A stretch of DNA of 13,269 bases. Origin: an uncultured Roseateles sp. Its GTDB lineage: Bacteria; Pseudomonadota; Gammaproteobacteria; Burkholderiales; Burkholderiaceae. The DNA lies in assembly GCA_946886855.1 (NCBI GenBank), contig CAMPJJ010000130.1, positions 1 through 13,269 on the forward strand. Reading direction: 5' to 3'. The notes under the pieces were generated by a model. The model did not search any database. It saw nothing but the letters and a program-made list of their open reading frames with translations, and was not told the DNA's origin. This document shows, piece after piece, positions 1 through 5,675 of the stretch (within the stretch, counting starts at the first letter, position 1; each line of letters opens with the position of its first letter). Position numbers and translations under genes: made by a program.

Positions 1-17
1 AGATTTAGATGGAAATT

Positions 18-29
18 ACCCCTAGGGGT
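18..29. promoter_or_regulatory. Perfect 12-bp palindrome ACCCCTAGGGGT, possible operator
   Basis: ACCCCTAGGGGT equals its own reverse complement and sits in an A/T-richer patch near the window edge. With the preceding T it reads TACCCCT-AGGGGTG, which resembles two inverted NarL/LuxR-type heptamers (TACYNMT class) placed back to back. The gene it might control lies outside the window to the left. The palindrome is visible; the regulator class is a guess. Confidence 0.3.
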
Positions 30-251
30 GGGTCACTTCGACGTGGAAAACAACAATCCATCCCGATCACGTGGGGTGCGGGGGCGCGGGGCGATTTCCC
101 TGGAAATGGCCCGGATCAAGTACTGACTCGACGCAGGCAACGTCCACCTTGACGGCTGCCGGCGTTGCCTTGGGAACCAGAACTCGCGGCCGGTAGCTCT
201 CTTGTCGCTCCGGGCCGAGCGCCGCGGGCCCCTGGCCGTGAGAGCGCCGTG

Positions 252-287
252 AGCTGACGTGACGGCTGACGTGACGAGTGACGTAAC
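252..287. repeat. Three 12-bp tandem repeats (GCTGACGTGAC type)
   Basis: The three units are AGCTGACGTGAC, GGCTGACGTGAC and GAGTGACGTAAC, head to tail. Units 1 and 2 differ at one position; unit 3 is more diverged. The array lies about 50 bp downstream of the DUF4142 stop codon and does not appear to be coding. Confidence 0.7.
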
Positions 288-334
288 GTGGCCATGGAGG
301 CTACCTCAGCGCCAGTCCCCACGGCCGGGCGGGA

Positions 335-955
335 TCACTTCTTCTTGTCGGCCGCCTTCGTGCTGGCCTCCAGCGCCTGGGCCTCCTGCAGGTGATGCTG
401 CAGCGTGGGCAGCGTCTTGGCCGCCCAGGCCTTCACGTCGGCGTCCTTGGCATTCTTGGCAGCCTTCTCGAAGAGTGCGACCGCGTCCTTGTGGGCGGAA
501 ACTTGGTTTTCCGCGTAGGCATGGTCGAACCCCGTCCCGTCTCGCTTCTCCAGGATCTTGGCCTTGCCCTTGGCGACCATGGTTGCGTCCGTCGGCAAGC
601 TCACACCCTTGGTGGCGGCCAGGCTCTGCAACTCCGAATCCGCCTTCTTGTGCTCGTCGACCATCTTCTGTGCGAAGGCCTTCACCTCGGCGCTGCTGCT
701 CTTTTGCAGCGCGAGCTTGCCGGCGTCCATCTCGGCGAAGCCGGCCTCGGCGGCCTCCTTCAGGAAGCTGCTGTCGGCGTGCGCGGTGCGTGGCGTGGAG
801 GCGCCGCTCTGCGCGGACGTCGCGTTCTGGGCGGACGCTGCGGCGCCAACCATCAGCCCGCCGAACGCCACCGATACCGCAGCGAGGGTGGACAGCGCCG
901 GAATGAACGCGTTGCGGGAGGGAAGGGCGCAACGAATGGAACGAGAGAGGGTCAT
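335..955 (-). CDS. Exported DUF4142 domain protein
   Basis: This is a 206-residue protein of the DUF4142 family, small helical secreted or periplasmic proteins of unproven function, often annotated as putative outer membrane proteins. Residues 1-42 form a signal peptide: a basic start with Arg at 5, 9 and 14, a hydrophobic core at about 18-40, and a likely signal peptidase I site after Ala-Ser-Ala (40-42). The DUF4142 domain spans about 62-200. It begins with D-S-S-F-L-K-E-A-A and contains the typical E-V-K-A-F-A-Q-K-M-V-D-E-H and a late L-P-T-L-Q-H-H-L motif. The tail is lysine-rich (A-D-K-K-K). The frame stays open 22 codons further upstream, but ATG 955 is preceded by ACGGAG at good spacing and gives a clean signal peptide, so I place the start there. 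The gene is divergent from the sigma factor gene, with a 370-bp gap. Family assignment is confident; function is unknown. Confidence 0.9.
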   Translation of the reverse strand: MTLSRSIRCALPSRNAFIPALSTLAAVSVAFGGLMVGAAASAQNATSAQSGASTPRTAHADSSFLKEAAEAGFAEMDAGKLALQKSSSAEVKAFAQKMVDEHKKADSELQSLAATKGVSLPTDATMVAKGKAKILEKRDGTGFDHAYAENQVSAHKDAVALFEKAAKNAKDADVKAWAAKTLPTLQHHLQEAQALEASTKAADKKK

Positions 956-1325
956 GAGGCACTCCGTGAAATGGTGACCGAGTCGTTCAGCAATCGGCGA
1001 GCCTGCCGGAAGCTTTCGCAACGGGGGTGACGAGAACGGCGCTCGTGCCTCAATGGGAGGCGTCGCCGCCCCACGCGTGTCCGCGTGTCCGCGCGTCCGC
1101 GCACGCGCGAGTCAGACAACGGTCCGTTCGGAGGAGCAACGCGACCAGCATCGACATCCCGGCGTTCACCGCATCGATTTGCTCCGCGAGCGGAACCTCG
1201 GGGTACATAACGCTGCCTTCGTTCGGTACCTTGCTGCGATGATCAGGCACCCCAGCGTTGGCGCTCGCCGACCCCGACCGGTCTGCGTATCATGCCGAGT
1301 GCGCTTGGACTCAGCGGTGCTCGCC
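956..1325. other. Divergent intergenic region between DUF4142 and sigma factor genes
   Basis: This stretch should hold the promoters of both flanking genes. The sigma factor frame is open through part of it, but the residues encoded there look non-native. I see no convincing -35/-10 pair for sigma-70. A TATCAT hexamer at 1288-1293 could be a -10 for the plus-strand unit but has no good -35 partner. I see no Fur-box-like A/T-rich operator, which would be expected for an iron-controlled FecI system. An 8-bp repeat cluster lies at 1075-1106. Confidence 0.5.
1075..1106. repeat. Short 8-bp tandem repeats (GCGTGTCC)
   Basis: GCGTGTCC occurs twice in tandem, followed by GCGCGTCC and a degenerate GCGCACGC. 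It is a small simple repeat in the divergent intergenic region. No function can be inferred. Confidence 0.55.
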
Positions 1326-1811
1326 ATGGTCAAGAATTGGAAGCCGGTCTTTTCCCGCATCAGGGCGGCGCTCATGCGGCGCGGTCGCTCGCGCGATGAC
1401 GCCGATGATCTGGTACAGGAAGCCTGGGTCAAGCTCGCGAGCTACGAGCACCGCGACGCGGTGCAGGAACCCGAAGCCTTCCTCATGAGGACCGCGCTCA
1501 ACCTGTCGATCGACGACTACCGCAGCGGCCGTCACCGCGGCGAGCAGGTCCTGCTCGAGGAGGTGGAGGTCGAGCTGGTCGACACCACGCCCACGGCGGA
1601 GACGACACTGCTTGCCCGCGAGCGTTGGGCGCGCCTGAGCCAGAGTCTGGCGACCTTGGGCGCCAAGACGCAGCGCATCTTTCTAGCGCATCGCGTCGAC
1701 GGTCTGACCTACCTGGAGATCGCGCGCGCCAACAAGCTGAGTGTGGGCGCGGTCGAGAAGCACATCGCCAAGGCCACGCTGCACATCACGAAAGACATGG
1801 AGGGGTGGTGA
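1326..1811 (+). CDS. FecI-type ECF RNA polymerase sigma factor
   Basis: This 161-residue protein has the length and two-domain plan of FecI-like extracytoplasmic-function sigma factors. Region 2 spans about residues 4-68, with D-D-A-D-D-L-V-Q-E-A-W-V-K-L at 24-37 (the core-binding region 2.2 signature) followed by the -10 recognition segment (F-L-M-R-T-A-L-N-L-S-I-D-D-Y-R). Region 4 spans about 98-155, with the -35-binding helix-turn-helix around L-T-Y-L-E-I-A-R-A-N-K-L-S-V-G-A-V-E-K-H-I. The frame is open back to 1053, but the extra N-terminal residues fit no family member, so I place the start at ATG 1326; GTG 1317 is an alternative. The stop codon lies 1 bp before the fecR-like start, so the two genes are surely co-transcribed and probably translationally coupled. 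In this family the sigma factor is released when a TonB-dependent receptor signals through FecR; no such receptor gene lies in this window. Confidence 0.9.
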   Translation: MVKNWKPVFSRIRAALMRRGRSRDDADDLVQEAWVKLASYEHRDAVQEPEAFLMRTALNLSIDDYRSGRHRGEQVLLEEVEVELVDTTPTAETTLLARERWARLSQSLATLGAKTQRIFLAHRVDGLTYLEIARANKLSVGAVEKHIAKATLHITKDMEGW

Positions 1812-1812
1812 G

Positions 1813-3012
1813 ATGGCGGATGCCGCCAAACCCGCGCCGGACGGCGCTGCGGACGGGGGCCGCAGGCGCACGGCGGCCATGGCCCGCGAGGACGTGTCCG
1901 ACGCGGAGTCGACGTCCGGGCTGACGCGCGAGATCGCGGCCGAGGCGGCGGTCTGGATCGCGCGGCTGCATGGCCCGTCGCGCTCCGCGCGCATGGAACG
2001 CGACTGCCTGGCCTGGCAGGCACGCTCGGCCGCGCACCGGCTCGCTTTCGAGCGCTGCACCGAGGTGTGGCAGGCCGTCCCGCAACTCAGCCTGGCGGAC
2101 GCCTATGCCAGCGGACAGTCGGCGTCCTCGTCCGATCAGGGCGTGGCGCGCAGCCGGGGCAAGGCCTGGAGTCGGGTAGGTCCGATGCTCGTGGCGCTCG
2201 TGACAGTCGCGGCACTGGCCGCACTCACTGCGGGCGCAGGGCTGTACCTGGCGCGGTCTGACCCGGACTACGTCACGGCGGTCGGCGAGCAGCGCAGCGT
2301 CGTGCTCGTCGACGGCTCGCTCCTGTCGCTGAACACGGACACGCGCGTCGATGTCGACATGACCCCTGCGCTGCGCTCGGTGCGCGTGGAGCGCGGTGAG
2401 GCGATGTTCGAGGTCACCAAGGATGCAAGCCGGCCCTTCGTGGTCCAGGTCTCGGGCAGCGAAGTGGTGGCCCTGGGCACCGCGTTCGCGGTCCGACTCA
2501 CCGACACGGGTCCGCAGGACCGCGCGCAGGTGGCCGTGACCCTGATCGAGGGCCGGGTGAGCGTGCGCCCGGCCAGCGGCGCGAGGGAGTCGCACGCCGT
2601 CGCCCCACCGAAGGAGCTGCAGCTGCGGCCCGGCGAGCGCGTGAAGCTCGTGGAGTCGCGCACTGGATCCTTCCCGGTCCATCGCGGCGGGCCGTTCGGT
2701 GCGGCCGACCGTTCGCGCGGCGCCGCATCGGCCGTGGTGACGCTGGATCACCCGCGCATCGATCAGGTCACCGCCTGGAAACGCAGCGAGGTCGTCTTCG
2801 ACGACGTTGCCTTGCCCGAGGCCGTGGGCGAGATGAACCGCTACAGCCGGGTGCCCATCGTGCTGGCCGCGGACGCGGCACTCGCGCGCCTGCGGGTGAG
2901 CGGCTCGTACCGCGCGGGTGACAGCGACGGCTTCGCCCGCGCGGCCGCCACCTTGCATGGTCTGGTCATGCGACGGCAGGAGGGACGTCTGGAACTGCTC
3001 CGCCGACAGTAG
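1813..3012 (+). CDS. FecR-type transmembrane regulator of the adjacent ECF sigma factor
   Basis: This 399-residue inner-membrane protein has the full FecR plan. A DUF4880 N-terminal domain (about 43-88, with A-A-V-W-I-A-R-L and the W-Q-A-R-S-A-A-H-R-L-A-F-E core) normally binds the sigma factor in the cytoplasm. A transmembrane helix lies at about 124-147. The periplasmic FecR domain spans about 153-255 (G-E-Q-R-S-V-V-L-V-D-G-S, then G-E-A-M-F-E-V, then V-A-L-G-T-A-F-A-V-R). A C-terminal DUF4974/STN-like domain spans about 323-399 (F-D-D-V-A-L-P-E-A-V-G-E-M-N-R-Y-S-R) and in the family contacts the receptor's signalling domain. The start at ATG 1813 is preceded by AGGGG/GGTGAG and follows the sigma factor stop at once. 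An earlier in-frame ATG lies inside the sigma gene and is not used. The stop is TAG. The gene is intact, and the next gene downstream is on the opposite strand. Confidence 0.92.
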   Translation: MADAAKPAPDGAADGGRRRTAAMAREDVSDAESTSGLTREIAAEAAVWIARLHGPSRSARMERDCLAWQARSAAHRLAFERCTEVWQAVPQLSLADAYASGQSASSSDQGVARSRGKAWSRVGPMLVALVTVAALAALTAGAGLYLARSDPDYVTAVGEQRSVVLVDGSLLSLNTDTRVDVDMTPALRSVRVERGEAMFEVTKDASRPFVVQVSGSEVVALGTAFAVRLTDTGPQDRAQVAVTLIEGRVSVRPASGARESHAVAPPKELQLRPGERVKLVESRTGSFPVHRGGPFGAADRSRGAASAVVTLDHPRIDQVTAWKRSEVVFDDVALPEAVGEMNRYSRVPIVLAADAALARLRVSGSYRAGDSDGFARAAATLHGLVMRRQEGRLELLRRQ

Positions 3013-3120
3013 GAGTGCCCCCGGCGTCGTGGTTGGGGTTTACGCGCACGCACATCGAATGGGGGAGGGGCCGTGAGGCGCGGCAATAGGAGACCTCAGC
3101 GTAGGCAGAACATGGCGTTT

Positions 3121-3155
3121 TCGCCGGGCTCGTCCCCCAGGGGCTGACCCGGCGA
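3121..3155. repeat. Inverted repeat, 8-bp stem
   Basis: TCGCCGGG at 3121-3128 pairs perfectly with CCCGGCGA at 3148-3155 around a 19-nt loop that contains a small CCCC/GGGG pairing of its own. It lies between convergent genes, where a bidirectional terminator would be expected. The only T-run (GTTTT) precedes the hairpin on the plus strand, so it is not a canonical intrinsic terminator in either direction. Confidence 0.45.
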
Positions 3156-3169
3156 TGCGACACATGGGT

Positions 3170-3208
3170 TCGCCGAACGGAATCGCCGAACGTGATCGCC
3201 GAACGTGA
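3170..3208. repeat. Three 13-bp tandem repeats (TCGCCGAACGTGA)
   Basis: The units are TCGCCGAACGGAA (3170-3182), TCGCCGAACGTGA (3183-3195) and TCGCCGAACGTGA (3196-3208). Units 2 and 3 are identical. Each begins with TCGCCGA, itself almost palindromic. The array is intergenic, about 160 bp after the FecR stop. It could be a protein-binding iteron-like cluster or simply replication slippage. Confidence 0.75.
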
Positions 3209-3400
3209 TGGCCGGAAGGAGGCGTCCAAAGATCTCTCCGGCGCCGCCGAGCCGACGTGACGAAGCGGCGCCGCGTCCACCGCAACGCCTCGTTCTACCG
3301 ACGTCGGCCGTAGGTGCGGGGTACGACGACCGCCGAATTCCGCTCATACTTGCCGCGCGCCCGTGCCCGCATGCGGGTCGGCTGGCGACCCGGGGAGTGA

Positions 3401-5388
3401 TTAAGCCGGCAACCGGAAGAACGCCATCTCGCTGGACAGCCTTGCGCCTGCTCGGACAGTGTGCCGGCCGCGGCACTCGACTGCTCCACGAGCGCGGCAT
3501 TCTGCTGCGTCGACTGGTCCAGTTCCTGCACAGCCGCGTCCACCAGCGCGATGCCGGAGCTCTGCTCCTGTGTTGCCGTGGCGATCTCGCCCATAACGAT
3601 GTCCTGAATGGTTCGCCCGGCGTCGGAGGTGATTTCGTGACCCGCCGCCACACGCTCGACACTGGCGGTGATGAGCCGTTTGATTTCGCGCGCGGCCGTC
3701 GAGGTACGGCCCGCCAGTGCACGAACCTCGGTCGCCACCACGGCGAACCCCTTGCCGTGTTCCCCTGCACGAGCAGACTCCACCGCGGCATTCAGCGCCA
3801 GGATGTTGGTCTGGAAAGCGATGGAGTCGATGACGCCAATGATTTCGGAGATCTTGCTGGAGGAGGTGCGGATGTCGTCCATCGTCTGCGCGACCTGGCC
3901 GATCACTTGTCCGCCGCGCGTGGCTGCCGTGGCGTTGTCGCGAACGATCGTCACGGCCTCCTCGACGCGAAGCGACGTGTGTTTCACCGTGGCGGCGATC
4001 TCCTCCATGCTGGAGGCGGTCTGCTGCAGGTTGGCGGCGGTCTGTTCGGTCCGATGCGACAGGTCCATCGACGCCGCCGCGATCTCGCCGCTGGCCGACT
4101 GCACGTGCGCGGTGCCATCCAGCGTGATGCCCACCACACGCCGAAGGCTGATCTGCATTTCGCCCAGCGTCAGCATCAAACGCGCCGCCTCGTCGCGGCC
4201 CCAGGGCTTGGGCATGGTGGTCAGATTGCCATTGGTGATCGCTTCCAGGTGCACGGCCACTTCTCGAAGGCCCCCTTGCATCACGCGGTAGAAAGCAAGC
4301 ATCAGGTAGCCGGCCACCAGGAGGAACAGCGCGACCACGGCGAGATGCCCCCACAGGCTGGTTCGCAACTGGCTCGTCCGTTTGTTCAGACGGTCCTGCA
4401 GTTCGCGCAACGACAGGTCGACGAGCGGCGTTGTCGCCCAAGCGCAGCATTGCCCGCGGCGACGAGCGCGTCACTCCCTGCGCTGATCTGACCAGACAGC
4501 ACTTTCTGTCCCACCAGGCTCACAAACGTGTCCAGGGCGGCATCCATGCCGCGTTGGTCGATGCTGCCCTTGAGCGCGGGTGCGGTGGCCTGCACCGCGT
4601 CCAACGAATTGGCCACGTCCGCGCGCTGAGCGGAGAGCAGCGAGCGTGCTTGCCCCAGCTGCTCGCCGACGGGCCGCGACACATCTTTGACGGCAGCGGC
4701 CCGGACGGACCAATCGCGCAAGCTGGCGGCGGCCTCCATCGATCGGACGCCGGACAGCACGGCGATGTTGGCGAGATGATGGGTATCCAGGCTCGGGTCC
4801 ACCGCGAGGCTGGAGCCGTCAGCGACCTCGCGGGCCAGCACCAGCACCGCGGCGGCGAGACGCCCCTGGCTGACCTGCGGGCCTCCACATCAGCGGCGTC
4901 CTGCGCCGACGCCGACGCCGACGCCGACGCAGACTCCCCCACGGCCGCGACTGCGGAACGCATCGTCTCGTAAGGCTCCGCCAAGTCAAATACGCCGCCC
5001 AGTTCGGCTTGCCGGCTCTCGACTGCATTGGCCGCGCGATCCACGTTCTGCCGCGCCGCGGCGGTATCGGCCCCCGAGGCCTGGGCCAATCTCAGTTGCT
5101 GCGTCGCGGACAGCAAATCGAGCAGCGGCCGAATGTAGGTCAGTCCGCGTTGTTCGACGGTGGTTTGATCCAGCTGCTCGCGCGTGTCCTCGACCAGGTA
5201 GGCCAGCACGATGGCGAGGGGGACGACGAAAGCCAGCGACAGCAGCAACGCCTTGGCCGGAAAGCTGATGCTTCGGAACAGACGAACGCCTGGCGAGAGC
5301 TAGCCGTGATATCGGAAGAACTCTCCCAAGCCGCGCTGGGTGTTCTTTCGCCACCGGCGCTCAGCGCGCCAGAGCTCTGCTGGTTCAT
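3401..5388 (-). pseudogene. Methyl-accepting chemotaxis protein, broken by four frameshifts
   Basis: Read with four single-base corrections, the locus encodes a chemoreceptor of about 663 residues. It has a first transmembrane helix at about 46-66, a periplasmic helical-bundle ligand domain, a second transmembrane helix at about 346-368, a HAMP domain to about 420, and a signalling coiled coil whose hairpin tip ([20 protein letters not shown]) is near 538-557. The start at ATG 5388 has GGGAG 7 bases upstream. The frame breaks at about 5275-5284, 4866-4890, 4437-4441 and 3440-3443. Each break needs one base added, so all go the same way. After the last break the natural end ([11 protein letters not shown], stop 3401-3403) is in another frame. 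The C-terminal helix also appears to lack about nine residues. The largest open piece starts near 4437 and covers HAMP plus most of the signalling domain. The intact neighbours argue against pervasive sequencing error, but error cannot be excluded. It lies downstream of, and in the same direction as, the GGDEF-EAL gene. Confidence 0.88.
4905..4934. repeat. Hexanucleotide repeat (GCCGAC) within the chemoreceptor pseudogene
   Basis: Four perfect GCCGAC copies (4905-4928) are followed by one degenerate GCAGAC. On the coding strand this gives a run of alternating Ser-Ala in the predicted periplasmic domain. A 6-bp unit keeps frame when copies change. The array lies 15-70 bp from one of the four frameshift sites, which fits local slippage. 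Confidence 0.75.
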
Positions 5389-5460
5389 CAAATGCTCCCT
5401 GTGGATTGGTTGTCAACGCATCAACGGTGTTCGAGCGTCAGCCGCCTTTGTCTTGAACTC

Positions 5461-5476
5461 GGGCGAGAACTCGCCC
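5461..5476. promoter_or_regulatory. Inverted repeat GGGCGAG-AA-CTCGCCC, possible operator
   Basis: Two 7-bp arms pair perfectly around a 2-nt centre, about 75-90 bp upstream of the chemoreceptor start. A 2-nt loop is too tight for a stable RNA hairpin, so a dimeric protein-binding site is more natural than a terminator. No regulator can be named. Confidence 0.3.
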
Positions 5477-5546
5477 AGCCACCGGCCAAAGGACAGGCTC
5501 CAGAATAGCGGCTTCGCAGGATCTGCTGCCCTATAGGCAGCATGCT

Positions 5547-5570
5547 GGCGTGCCGGCGTGCCGGCGTACC
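5547..5570. repeat. Three 8-bp tandem repeats (GGCGTGCC)
   Basis: GGCGTGCC, GGCGTGCC and GGCGTACC lie head to tail, then decay into GGGGCGCC. The array is intergenic between two minus-strand genes, just beyond the TGCTGCC/GGCAGCA hairpin. Confidence 0.65.
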
Positions 5571-5675
5571 GGGGCGCCGCAGGCAGGCTCGGGCTGGGCG
5601 GCCCACTGGTAGCTTGCGACAGGCCTGCCGGCAGCGCCTGGCAGCGCTCGGCAGCGGGGCGTCCCACGACCGCAG

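Larger units (their letters stand above)
1..334. other. Intergenic region at left edge
   Basis: No coding region here can be supported. The reading frames present have no recognisable product and no convincing ribosome binding site. The stretch holds a 12-bp perfect palindrome at 18-29 and three 12-bp tandem repeats at 252-287, both listed separately. It lies downstream of the minus-strand DUF4142 gene. I see no clear hairpin followed by a T-run that would end that transcript. Confidence 0.6.
3013..3400. other. Convergent intergenic region with hairpin and 13-bp repeats
   Basis: This gap separates the convergent FecR gene and chemoreceptor pseudogene, and no coding region is supported. A TCGCCGGG...CCCGGCGA inverted repeat spans 3121-3155, and three 13-bp tandem repeats lie at 3170-3208. 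There is no hairpin followed by a T-run on either strand, so the terminator of the FecR operon is not obvious. The minus-strand frame that runs to 3295 is only the frameshifted tail of the chemoreceptor. Confidence 0.55.
5389..5675. other. Intergenic region upstream of the chemoreceptor pseudogene
   Basis: This stretch holds the leader of the chemoreceptor gene and the 3' flank of the GGDEF-EAL gene. TTGACA lies on the minus strand at 5416-5411, but a -10 at proper spacing would overlap the start codon, so I do not call a promoter. It also holds an inverted repeat at 5461-5476, a 7-bp-stem hairpin (TGCTGCC/GGCAGCA, 5524-5542) and an 8-bp tandem repeat at 5547-5570. I see no gene here. Confidence 0.5.

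Noticed and set aside
1786..2958. Long minus-strand open frame of 390 codons
   Set aside because: It is antisense to the intact FecR gene; the product is rich in Arg, His and Gly with no domain.
3205..4491. Long plus-strand open frame of 428 codons
   Set aside because: It lies antisense to the chemoreceptor signalling domain, has a low-complexity Arg/His-rich product, and exists because GC-rich DNA has few stops.
5411..5416. TTGACA on the minus strand as a -35 element for the chemoreceptor
   Set aside because: A -10 at 16-18 bp would fall on the start codon and no suitable hexamer exists there.
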